16,045 nucleotides of DNA from Deltaproteobacteria bacterium (GTDB taxonomy: Bacteria > Desulfobacterota > DSM-4660 > Desulfatiglandales > Desulfatiglandaceae), in contig JABGPV010000104.1 of assembly GCA_018644785.1 (NCBI GenBank), forward strand, positions 1 through 16,045, in the 5' to 3' direction. Shown piece after piece: positions 6,623 to 13,875 of this stretch. How positions within the stretch are numbered: position 1 is the first letter of the stretch; each line of letters starts with the position of its first letter. The position numbers and the translations under genes are program-made. The notes below the pieces were generated by a model, which saw only the letters and a list, made by a program, of their open reading frames with translations, was not told the origin of the DNA and did not search any database.

Positions 6623-7896
6623 TGAATTCTTTCAATTTCCATCATAATGTCTTCCTCTTTGACCCGGTCGATCCCTTTCATACTGCAGTAAGCGGCGGCG
6701 GCATCAAGAAGAGCGATGGCTTTCCCCGGAAGATATTCCTCGGGCAGGTATTTCCGGCTCGAATAAACTGCAGACATCAATGCGCGATCCTCGATTTTCA
6801 GGCAATGGTGCTTTTCAAAACAAACGGCGATGCCTTTTAATATTCTGAAGGCTTCATCGGCTGAGGGTTCTTTGATGATGACCTTCTTGAATCTCCGCCC
6901 CAGGGCCCGATCCAAAAACAGGTGTTCGGCCCCATCAAAGGTCGTGGCACCGATGCAGGGGAACTCCCCCCGCGCCAACACCGGTTTCAGGGCATCCCCC
7001 GCGCCGATGGATCCTTCTGCGGAACCAGCGTTGAGGAGCGTATGTATTTCATCGATAAAAATAATAATTCTGTCCTTGTTCTGCAGGACTTCTTCCATTA
7101 ACCCTTCGAGCCGCTCTTCGAATTCGCCCCTGTATTTTGTCCCGGCAACCAGGCCGTTGAGGGAAATCAGGTAGAGCATTCTCTCTTTCAGGTGGGCGGG
7201 GACCCTCCCTTCAAAAAGGGCTTTTGCAAAACCTTCCACCACGGCGCTCTTTCCGACGCCCGGATGTCCGATAAGTAAAGGATTGTTGGTCTCCATCTGG
7301 CTTAAAATCTGGATGACCCGTTCGATTTGGGGTTCCGCGCCGATAATCGGTTTGGATTCCATGATGAAATTTTTTTCCGTGAGCAACGTACCGTATTTTT
7401 TTAAAAACCCCTTTGTATTTTTTTTCGGGTCCGTCAGCAGATGAAAGAACGGCATCATCTCGGCGGGCAGTTCATAAGAGGATGGAACCAGAAAAAAGAC
7501 CTTTTCTTTTCTTCCCGTAAGGCGCCGCCCCATCTCCTTGATCATGGAGCGCATCTCCCCCACATCAGGGTGGATGCTATCCTCTTTTCCGATAAAATGG
7601 TGAAAATCCTCCAGAACATAGTAAACTTCGTTTTGGGCCTTGTTGATAATGAACCGAATGGCCTCTTTTGGATCGTTGAGCCCGGAATCACTCTGATTGT
7701 CGGATAAAGCGTAGCGCTTCGAATGATGATTGAGCATGAAACCCTGTGCAAGGTTCCATACGATGCCGGTCTTCCCTTTGATGCTGATGGTATGCATGAG
7801 CTGTTGCAGGTCGACGGGATGGTCGTCATAGTGAACGAGAAACAGTCGCTGAGACGGTACAACGGCGCTTTCCGCACCATTTTGTGCCAAGTTCAA
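6619..7896 (-). CDS. AAA+ ATPase: Ycf46-like N-terminus fused to a single ClpB-D1-type ATPase domain, 425 aa
   Basis: A probable ATP-driven remodelling protein. Residues ~15-155 resemble the N-terminal region of Ycf46-type AAA proteins: a strand ending VWNLAQGF, then DPKEAIRFI, then VYYVLEDFHHFIG, then RRLTGRKEKVFFLVPSSYELP. Residues ~180-425 are a ClpA/ClpB first-ring ATPase: PIIGAEPQIERVIQIL, Walker A GHPGVGKS (210-217), pore-loop region GTKYRGEFEERL (252-263), Walker B IIIFIDEIHTL (277-287), sensor-1 region GATT (316-319), arginine-finger site ALGRRF (331-336) and sensor-2 region GKAIALLD (391-398). There is no second ring, Clp N domain, M-domain or ClpP-binding tripeptide, so it is not a standard chaperone. 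The start is TTG with AGGAG 6 nt upstream. The TAG stop lies in the adjacent palindrome, so the C-terminus may once have been longer. Confidence 0.88.
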   Translation of the reverse strand: MNLAQNGAESAVVPSQRLFLVHYDDHPVDLQQLMHTISIKGKTGIVWNLAQGFMLNHHSKRYALSDNQSDSGLNDPKEAIRFIINKAQNEVYYVLEDFHHFIGKEDSIHPDVGEMRSMIKEMGRRLTGRKEKVFFLVPSSYELPAEMMPFFHLLTDPKKNTKGFLKKYGTLLTEKNFIMESKPIIGAEPQIERVIQILSQMETNNPLLIGHPGVGKSAVVEGFAKALFEGRVPAHLKERMLYLISLNGLVAGTKYRGEFEERLEGLMEEVLQNKDRIIIFIDEIHTLLNAGSAEGSIGAGDALKPVLARGEFPCIGATTFDGAEHLFLDRALGRRFKKVIIKEPSADEAFRILKGIAVCFEKHHCLKIEDRALMSAVYSSRKYLPEEYLPGKAIALLDAAAAYCSMKGIDRVKEEDIMMEIERIQ

Positions 7897-7917
7897 TGTT
7901 CTCTCCTGATAGGGTTG

Positions 7918-7938
7918 GAAATTTGAAATTTGAAAAAT
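7918..7938. repeat. Heptamer repeat GAAATTT x3
   Basis: Three successive 7-nt units, GAAATTT, GAAATTT and GAAAAAT, lie in the 112-bp gap before the AAA+ gene, just upstream of its ribosome binding site on the minus strand. A similar degenerate series lies before the HEAT gene. The A-tracts recur at less than one helical turn, so the DNA may be bent or flexible; function unknown. I see nothing else in this gap. Confidence 0.55.
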
Positions 7939-8008
7939 GCCGATTGGGATTATTTGGAAGGAAAGAACAAACTGTGTAATCGGAGGAAAGGATGGCCGAG
8001 GCAGATTT

Positions 8009-8578
8009 CTAGATGTGCGGTAGCTTGCAGGCGCTTTTCCCCTGTTTAAGTTTCATGGAAACTTCCATCCTGCTTTCGGCGTCATAAAACACATTCCGCG
8101 CCTCCCTGAGCATTCCATCGTATTTCTTCAATCTCGGTAGCTGTCTCTCCCTTTGATCTGAAATGTCATCCAAGGCATTTTCCATCTTGTTGATCCTTTT
8201 GACGAGGACGGTTCTTTCGTTTTTGAGGTTTTCGTATTCCTCTGTCAGTGTTTTCTGGAGTAATCGGGTACTTTCTTCATCTTCCCTGGAACTCATCACT
8301 TTTAGCTTAATACGGTTGAGCTTGGCAACCAATATTTCACTTTTTGATTTCAGACCACCGATCCTGTCCGGATATCCCCTGATCTTTTCTTCGTTTGTTT
8401 CCATATCCTCGTTGATGGATGCAAGGGAGCTGTTGACGCGTTCAATTTCAGCGGACAATTCACCGATGCGGTTTGCGTATGCGCTGTTCTCTTCTGTCAA
8501 GAGTCTCTTTTTTTCTTCCATTTCGCTTTGATCCCCGTGGGGCACCGGCGCAATGTTTTTTTCCTTAGTGTATTCCAT
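8009..8578 (-). CDS. Coiled-coil protein, 189 aa
   Basis: No named family recognised. Residues ~18-150 are charged helix with a heptad-like pattern (for example EENSAYANRIGELSAEIERV), broken near residues 68-75 by a Gly/Pro segment (RGYPDRIGG). Such a break would allow a hairpin or hinge. There are no catalytic motifs, signal peptide or membrane span. The last ~15 residues are basic and contain one Cys (KLKQGKSACKLPHI). The start ATG has GGGAGG about 11 nt upstream, a rather long spacing. It is the last of six coiled-coil genes below mamK and precedes the AAA+ gene by 112 bp. A structural or adaptor role within the magnetosome scaffold is inferred only from position and composition. Confidence 0.8.
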   Translation of the reverse strand: MEYTKEKNIAPVPHGDQSEMEEKKRLLTEENSAYANRIGELSAEIERVNSSLASINEDMETNEEKIRGYPDRIGGLKSKSEILVAKLNRIKLKVMSSREDEESTRLLQKTLTEEYENLKNERTVLVKRINKMENALDDISDQRERQLPRLKKYDGMLREARNVFYDAESRMEVSMKLKQGKSACKLPHI

Positions 8579-8655
8579 TTCCCACTAATCCTCCCGTTAT
8601 ATGGCGCATAAACGCGGGCCTTCCTTTCCCGGATATTCGGTCAATATCAGATGGA

Positions 8656-9348
8656 TCAGGCATCCTTAAGCTCCTGGAAAAGTCGAAATTTTTCCTGGGT
8701 TGTTTCTCTTAATTCGGATTCAAGAATACTCATTTTTTCCATGAGCGTCAGGCGTTCACCCCGCAATGCGTCTGTTTCATCCCTGTAGTCGTTTTTCTTT
8801 TTCAGCGCCGCATTCAGTTTCGCCTCTACATAATCCATTTCAAGGATGATATCCTTCTTGTCTTCCTTAAGACTGCCGATTTGTTTCCGGTTTTTATCGA
8901 TCTCCTTCTGAAGTTTGCCGATTTTCGATCTCATGGTGTGAATACTGAACTGGGCGCCGTTTCTTTCTTCAGTCAGTTCGTCAATCTCCAGCAGAAGTTC
9001 CCGATTTGAAGGCATTTCCGCCTCCATGCGGGAAATATTCTTTTCAAGATGGGATTTTTCAGAATTCAGATCGACAACCAGCTCTTTTGATGCGTCGAGA
9101 TCGTTTTCAAGCTTGGCGTTTAAATTCAAGACGCTTTCAAGTTGGGCCTCCATCCGTTTGATCACGCCCAGCATATCAGAGATTGTTTTTTCGAGATCAA
9201 CTGCGTAAGTCCCCTCTTTGAGGATCTCAAGGCCCCTGATCTCCGACATAATGGCCTGGCTGGTTTCCTCCATCATGGTATCCGACTCAGGCATCACGGA
9301 TCGACGTTCTTCAGATACCTCTTTTTCCATCAACGCTGAAGGGGTCAT
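8656..9348 (-). CDS. Coiled-coil protein, 230 aa
   Basis: No named family recognised. The N-terminal ~35 residues are polar and Met-rich (MPESDTMMEETSQAIM). From ~50 to the end it is almost unbroken charged helix with leucines at heptad spacing (MLGVIKRMEAQLESVLNLN), apart from a single Pro near residue 112. It should form an extended rod. The start ATG overlaps the TGA of the upstream 175-aa gene in an ATGA arrangement, with a strong AAGGAG 5 nt before the ATG inside the upstream coding region. The two proteins are therefore translationally coupled and probably made in fixed ratio, which would suit a heteromeric coiled coil. There is no enzyme motif. Confidence 0.85.
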   Translation of the reverse strand: MTPSALMEKEVSEERRSVMPESDTMMEETSQAIMSEIRGLEILKEGTYAVDLEKTISDMLGVIKRMEAQLESVLNLNAKLENDLDASKELVVDLNSEKSHLEKNISRMEAEMPSNRELLLEIDELTEERNGAQFSIHTMRSKIGKLQKEIDKNRKQIGSLKEDKKDIILEMDYVEAKLNAALKKKNDYRDETDALRGERLTLMEKMSILESELRETTQEKFRLFQELKDA

Positions 9349-9872
9349 ATCTTCTCCTTTTGGTAGTAGAGAACCTTTGCCTTTTTTTCAACAACATCAA
9401 CCCTGTTTTGAAGATCGTTCAATGCTCTGACGAAGGTGCCTTTGATCTTCTTGTCCAGATTGTCAGCGTCCCTGTATCTTTCCGGAATTTCTTCTTCAAG
9501 CATGCCCATTTGCAAAACCAGGGCGCCGATCTCGCCTTTCAGAAATCCCACGTTTTTAATCATGCCCTCAAGACTACTCATATTGTCTTCATATTTTGCA
9601 GAAACGTCGGCATAGATCTTGTCCATTTTGTTCATTTCAACCGCATAAAATTCGATTTCCTGCACAAGATCATTTTCTTCAGAGACCAACGCTAGAAGAC
9701 TTTCCCTTTGTTCCTCCGAACTTTCCAACAGGGTTTTGGCGGCTCTCTTTTTTTTGACAAGGGTAAGTTCCAGCTCGGTCAATTTCCCGTTCAAGGCCTT
9801 GTTCTCATTGTTAAGGCCTTCAACCTCCCTGACAAGATCCACATCTTCCTTGACTGAACTTGATTCGTTCAT
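9345..9872 (-). CDS. Coiled-coil protein, 175 aa
   Basis: No named family recognised. It is helical and charged through most of its length (~8-95, then ~105-170), with a slightly hydrophobic middle (NVGFLKGEIGALVLQMGMLEE) that fits a tight coiled-coil core better than a membrane span. Met and Leu occupy many core-like positions. The start ATG has AAGGTGG 7 nt upstream. Its stop codon overlaps the start of the 230-aa gene by 4 bp. It follows the HEAT gene after 57 bp. Size and composition match its neighbours, suggesting it is one of several rod-like parts of a shared structure. Confidence 0.85.
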   Translation of the reverse strand: MNESSSVKEDVDLVREVEGLNNENKALNGKLTELELTLVKKKRAAKTLLESSEEQRESLLALVSEENDLVQEIEFYAVEMNKMDKIYADVSAKYEDNMSSLEGMIKNVGFLKGEIGALVLQMGMLEEEIPERYRDADNLDKKIKGTFVRALNDLQNRVDVVEKKAKVLYYQKEKI

Positions 9873-9929
9873 GGATTATCCACCTTGAAGACCAAAACGG
9901 GTTGAGTGGTTTGCGTTCTCTACCATTGT

Positions 9930-11546
9930 TTACGCATAATGTTCAACAATGAGATAGGCAATCTCGGCCTTGGTCATCTTATTGTCGCAATCGATGTCGA
10001 GATCCTTGCAGATAGCGATAAGTTCCCATTTGAGTTTTTTATTCAACTCTTCTTGGGTAAAAATTTTTGCTTCGGGCTCTCCCGCTTCCGTTTCTTTCGG
10101 TGTTTCATCCGCGGGCTCAGTCGCGGTTTCTTCCATATCCACGGCCACCGGTTCCTCGACTTCTCCACTCTCAGGCGCTTCGGTTTCGTCGGCTACCAAA
10201 TCTTCCAAGTCCTCGGATTCAGGCGCCCAGGCTTCCTCCGCTTGAAATCCAGGTTGATCAGCATCGGGAACGAACGGTTCGTCTAGATCTATCTCAGCTT
10301 CTCCCAGCCTGGTTTTTTGCCACCAATCGACCATTTCATCTATGGCATTATTCAAGTCGTCGCCGGTTGCCTGCAAATCAAAGACGATCTCCTCGCCCGT
10401 AATCATCTTGATGGCGTCCAGGGCCTTTTTTTTCAGTTCAATGTCTTCGTTTCCCAACACCTTTATGATCGGGAGAACAGCGGACTTATCCCGGATCGCC
10501 GAAAGCGCTGACAATGCCGCCTTGGTGACCCTTTCATCTTCATCTTTCAGCCCCTGAACAAGCGCCGGAACAGCTTCATCATTGCCTTTCCACCCCAGGA
10601 AGGTCGCGCCGGATTTCCTGACATCGGAGTGGTCATCCTGCAGGGCATTGAGCAGAATCCGGTTCGCTTCTTCGTCACTATCCACGGCCAGTTTGTAGAG
10701 GCCGCGTAGGCATGCGACGCGCACCCTGTAATGGGAGTCTTTCACCCGATCTTTAAACAGTCTGACAGCACTTGGATCCCCGATATCAATCAGGGCGTTG
10801 ACGATTTCCAGGGTAAGGTGGGACTCATCGAATTGGACGGCCTCGGCAAGTACCGGCACTGCGGCTTTGTTTTTCATCCTGCCGAGCTCCGCTACCGCCA
10901 GAATTTTGATTTCCATGTCGCTGTCGAGGAGATCCTCGGCAACTTTTTCGAACTTTGCTTTTTCAGAAGCGAATTGGAATACATCCGACCGCAAGCCGGT
11001 TTCGATGGCCGCCGCCATTGCCGCCTGCAACGGAAGATCCCCTTTTCCGGTTTTCGCTCCCCCTTCGGGTGCTTCGGCATCGGCTGTGTATTGCCCCGGT
11101 TTCAAATCTTCCGGTTCATCTTCATCCGGTTGGGCATCCAACTCCTCTACCCGGTCCTTGAGTCTCGCAATTTCTTTCTCATATTCTTTGACATCGGAAA
11201 TCAGACTTTTTACTGTGTCCGAATCCAGCGGCGCGCCGGCTTCGGCATAACTGACACCCTCTTTTCCGATTTCCCGATAGAGACCCTCTATTTTATCTTC
11301 TTTTTCTTTGATCTTGATCTCGATGGCATCACCTTTTTTGATGGGTCTGCTTTCCGGTTTGATGCCTTCAATTCCTTCAGCGACAATTTTTCGCGCTTTC
11401 TTTCCCAGCTTGGGTGCCTTTTTTAGTTTGCGGCCCACCTTGCTCACAGCGCGTTCCCCCAGATCGAACATGTCCACCAAGGCACCGCCCGCTTCGTTCA
11501 GCACGCTCACCGTAAATCCCAACACACCCTTTCGCTTCTTTTCCAT
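9930..11546 (-). CDS. HEAT-repeat scaffold protein with basic N-terminus and C-terminal SAP-like domain, 538 aa
   Basis: A likely protein-protein scaffold. The layout is: a basic, partly amphipathic N-terminus (1-60; KVGRKLKKAPKLGKKARK at 36-53); a helical module (79-136) resembling the core of the 115-aa protein below mamK; an acidic linker (~137-165); five or so HEAT repeats (~200-390; units such as HSDVRKSGATFLGWKGNDEA and DERVTKAALSALSAIRDKSA); a closing helix with DWWQKTRLG; a very acidic Pro/Glu-rich linker (~418-495); and a C-terminal helix-extension-helix (496-538; LNKKLKWELIAICKDLDID, then KMTKAEIAYLIVEHY) resembling SAP/HeH folds. SAP folds often bind DNA but also proteins. The basic head could contact lipid or another polyanion. 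ATG 11546 has AGAGG 5 nt upstream. No catalytic residues are seen. Confidence 0.88.
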   Translation of the reverse strand: MEKKRKGVLGFTVSVLNEAGGALVDMFDLGERAVSKVGRKLKKAPKLGKKARKIVAEGIEGIKPESRPIKKGDAIEIKIKEKEDKIEGLYREIGKEGVSYAEAGAPLDSDTVKSLISDVKEYEKEIARLKDRVEELDAQPDEDEPEDLKPGQYTADAEAPEGGAKTGKGDLPLQAAMAAAIETGLRSDVFQFASEKAKFEKVAEDLLDSDMEIKILAVAELGRMKNKAAVPVLAEAVQFDESHLTLEIVNALIDIGDPSAVRLFKDRVKDSHYRVRVACLRGLYKLAVDSDEEANRILLNALQDDHSDVRKSGATFLGWKGNDEAVPALVQGLKDEDERVTKAALSALSAIRDKSAVLPIIKVLGNEDIELKKKALDAIKMITGEEIVFDLQATGDDLNNAIDEMVDWWQKTRLGEAEIDLDEPFVPDADQPGFQAEEAWAPESEDLEDLVADETEAPESGEVEEPVAVDMEETATEPADETPKETEAGEPEAKIFTQEELNKKLKWELIAICKDLDIDCDNKMTKAEIAYLIVEHYA

Positions 11547-11570
11547 GTGAACCTCTCTTCCAGTCTAAGG

Positions 11571-11598
11571 GATTTGAAATCTGAAATCGAAATTTGAT
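11571..11598. repeat. Degenerate heptamer repeat (GAAATCT/GAAATTT) before the HEAT gene
   Basis: In the 53-bp gap the units GATTT, GAAATCT, GAAATC, GAAATTT and GATAT follow each other. They resemble the GAAATTT series at 7918-7938. Both sit between genes of the same operon and upstream of a ribosome binding site on the minus strand. Function unknown. Confidence 0.5.
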
Positions 11599-11599
11599 A

Positions 11600-12823
11600 T
11601 CATTCCGATCTATTGCCGTACAAAATACCGTGCCCTAACAATACAACGCGTCGAAGTTCCAGAAGCGCGTCGTTATAAACATCAAGGGATATTGTCACCC
11701 TGCGATCAATGGCTTCCACGTCGTTCGTTACCATCTTGATAACTGCCAGGTAGCCGGTATTCGCTTCCAGACCCACATTCGATTTGGCGATTTGCCCTTT
11801 CAAGTTCTCCATTTCCATTTCAACATCATCGAGGGTGGAAATGAATTGTTTTCTTACCGTGAGATTCCGGACCCTTTCATCCAGCTCGAGATCTGACTTT
11901 CGCTCAATTTCAAGCCTGTTGCCATGCTCCGTTACCATTGGCTGCAACCGCGCAATTTCATCCTGATGGGCGGCTATTTCACTTTCAAAAGCCTCTTTTT
12001 GTTCAAGCAGGGCGGCGACTTCGTGACGCAAGCTCTCTTTGTCCACGTCCGGTTGCACTTGAGCCTCAAGCGCTTCGAGGCTGCCTTCCCGGTCTTCCTT
12101 TTCCAGGGTCAGGGATGTTTCGAGGTCGTGGGTTTCCGCTATCCCTTTTTGGTAGGCGGAAATATCATTTTCCATTTTTTCCATTGCGGCTTTGACATCA
12201 GCGGAATATGCTTCCGCATTCTGTTCCGGGCCTTGCAGACTGGGAAATTCTTCGATATCGATAAAATCAGGGATCTGTCCGGTCAGCAGATCTCTCGTTG
12301 TCGTCATGACCCCTATTTCTTCGTCCAGCTTGTTCAGCTTGTGTTTGCCGGAATCAATTTCATCCTGAATGTGCTGCTCCCGGTCCCGGGTTTGCATTTC
12401 CTGGTCCTTCAACGCTTCAACTTCTTCCGCATATTTCCCGATATCCGCGGTCAAACCTCTAATCAAGGCTTTCTTGTTTTCAATATCAGCCCGTTTATTC
12501 TCTATATTGAGCTGAATGTCCAAAAGCCGGTTGTATTCATCTTCAAGGGGTTTCTTTTCCTGTTCGAGGCTTGCAAGCCTATTTCTGAATCCAGTGATCT
12601 TAGGTGAAACTTTGTCGATAGATGCCCTGCTCAGGTCAATCTTTTTCCGGGTTTCTTCAATTCCAAGTTTGATGTATATTATTTCTCTGCTGATTTTCAG
12701 CAGGTCAGCCTCAAGGATGGCTTTCTTCTTTTTTGCGGAAAGGAAGGTGCCTAACTTGTTGATGTAAGCGATAAGTTCTTTTTTTCTGGGGTCATTTATG
12801 CGGCCGATTACAGTTTCTCTCAT
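11600..12823 (-). CDS. Long coiled-coil protein, 407 aa
   Basis: No named family recognised. I start it at ATG 12823 (MRETVIGRINDPRKKEL), 7 nt after GGAGG in a G-rich tract; a longer in-frame reading to 12862 would run the protein through the ribosome binding site. After a basic N-terminal ~40 residues (LSAKKKKA), two long charged helical regions follow (~40-180 and ~205-350), separated by a non-helical Pro/acidic linker (GQIPDFIDIEEFPSLQGPEQ, ~182-201). The last ~55 residues are more hydrophobic (AIDRRVTISLDVYNDALLEL, then RRVVLLGHGILYGN) and may pack as a small domain. It resembles SMC- or tropomyosin-like rods without ATPase heads. It lies 43 bp below the 335-aa gene. A filament-bundling or tethering role next to MamK is inference. 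Confidence 0.86.
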   Translation of the reverse strand: MRETVIGRINDPRKKELIAYINKLGTFLSAKKKKAILEADLLKISREIIYIKLGIEETRKKIDLSRASIDKVSPKITGFRNRLASLEQEKKPLEDEYNRLLDIQLNIENKRADIENKKALIRGLTADIGKYAEEVEALKDQEMQTRDREQHIQDEIDSGKHKLNKLDEEIGVMTTTRDLLTGQIPDFIDIEEFPSLQGPEQNAEAYSADVKAAMEKMENDISAYQKGIAETHDLETSLTLEKEDREGSLEALEAQVQPDVDKESLRHEVAALLEQKEAFESEIAAHQDEIARLQPMVTEHGNRLEIERKSDLELDERVRNLTVRKQFISTLDDVEMEMENLKGQIAKSNVGLEANTGYLAVIKMVTNDVEAIDRRVTISLDVYNDALLELRRVVLLGHGILYGNRSE

Positions 12824-12827
12824 TTTA

Positions 12828-12840
12828 CCCCCTCCCCCCC
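12828..12840 (-). promoter_or_regulatory. G-tract ribosome binding site (G7-A-G5)
   Basis: On the minus strand the site reads seven G, one A, five G, followed by TAAA and the ATG at 12823. The GGAGG core lies in the tract with 7 nt to the ATG. Gain or loss of a G in the five-G run would change this spacing, so translation of the 407-aa protein could vary by slippage. Confidence 0.6.
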
Positions 12841-12866
12841 TAAATAGTACCCTAAAATACACAAAA

Positions 12867-13874
12867 TCACGACGACAGACCCCATTTCAACCCAACTTCT
12901 CGTTCGGTTCCAATGCCGTTGGCAAACCGCTCTTTCAAATGGGAAATCGCTTCTTCAACCGAGGCAGCGGCTTCGCCACGTTCATTTTCACAGACTTTCG
13001 CGTTTGTGGCCAGTTCGTCAAATTCACCCACTTCATCTGCAAGGGTTTCCGCCAAAGTCTCCTTTTCTGTTTTGTCGGATAAAATCAGCGTCAGTTCCGC
13101 TTCCTTTTGGGAAAGCGCCTTTTCCAGTCCGGTTGCTTTCTCGAAGCTCGTTTCCTTTTCCACTTGCAGGTTTTTCACATCGGCTTCAAATAGCGCCTTC
13201 TTTTTTTCCAGTTCAACAACTTCTTCCATGGAATTGCATTCTTCTCCCAACGTCGCTATTTCATCTTTCAAGGTGGAAAGGACGTCTTCCCTTTTGTTGA
13301 GTGTTCCCTTGACATCTTCGCGTTCGATGGCCAGCCTTCCAAAATCCATGGAAAACACGTCCAACGCCTTGTCGCTCTGTTCTTTGTCAATGGCCACATT
13401 TGACAGCTTTTCGGATATTTCCGATGTCAAAGCGGTCTTTTGAGCCTTGAGCGCTTCAATATGGGAAAATATCTCCCCCAGTTCCTTTTCACTCTCCCCG
13501 AAGACGCCCATGGTTTGCTGCAACTGCGACTTGATCCGGGTCAGGTTTTCCACCATATGGTTTTTATCCGCTGACAATTTGTCCGCATCAGTGCTCGTAT
13601 TTTTTAGTTCCTGATCTACGAATTCGAGGTCGCTATCCATCCCGGAGATCTTTTTCTTCAGCACCGCGATCTCATTTTCCGCGTTTTTTATGGTTTTGTC
13701 CCCGATTCGAGAGTCCTTCAGGGCGGTCTTCAATTCACGGGACGTTTTGTTGAATGCCGAACGCGTTTCGGTCTCAAGGGTTTTCAACCCGCTTAACGCT
13801 CCGCATGCGGAAACATACTCTTTTTGCAGCGCAACAATCTTTTCAAGGATTGCCTTATTGTCCTTTTCAAGCAT
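12867..13874 (-). CDS. Long coiled-coil protein, 335 aa
   Basis: No named family recognised. It is charged helix from about residue 1 to 310, with heptad-like hydrophobic spacing (ENEIAVLKKKISGMDSDLEF; EKKKALFEADVKNLQVEKET). One short Gly-containing interruption (TMGVFGESEKELGEIF, ~125-140) could be a hinge. The final ~20 residues are less regular (GIGTEREVGLKWGLSS). There are few cysteines and no catalytic motif. I chose ATG 13874, with AGGTG 6 nt upstream; a GTG at 13883 is the alternative. The ATG lies 1 nt after the TGA of the upstream gene, so translation is probably coupled. It is one of the two longest rods in the cluster. Confidence 0.86.
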   Translation of the reverse strand: MLEKDNKAILEKIVALQKEYVSACGALSGLKTLETETRSAFNKTSRELKTALKDSRIGDKTIKNAENEIAVLKKKISGMDSDLEFVDQELKNTSTDADKLSADKNHMVENLTRIKSQLQQTMGVFGESEKELGEIFSHIEALKAQKTALTSEISEKLSNVAIDKEQSDKALDVFSMDFGRLAIEREDVKGTLNKREDVLSTLKDEIATLGEECNSMEEVVELEKKKALFEADVKNLQVEKETSFEKATGLEKALSQKEAELTLILSDKTEKETLAETLADEVGEFDELATNAKVCENERGEAAASVEEAISHLKERFANGIGTEREVGLKWGLSS

Positions 13875-13875
13875 A

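Noticed and set aside
10731..11426. 231-aa open frame on the plus strand opposite the HEAT gene
   Set aside because: Its Phe-rich composition is what the antisense of an acidic, lysine-rich gene produces. It has no recognisable motif and lies wholly within a well-supported gene.
11924..12607. 227-aa plus-strand open frame opposite the 407-aa coiled-coil gene
   Set aside because: Antisense shadow: Phe/Gln/Leu-rich reading of Glu/Lys codons, no conserved motif.
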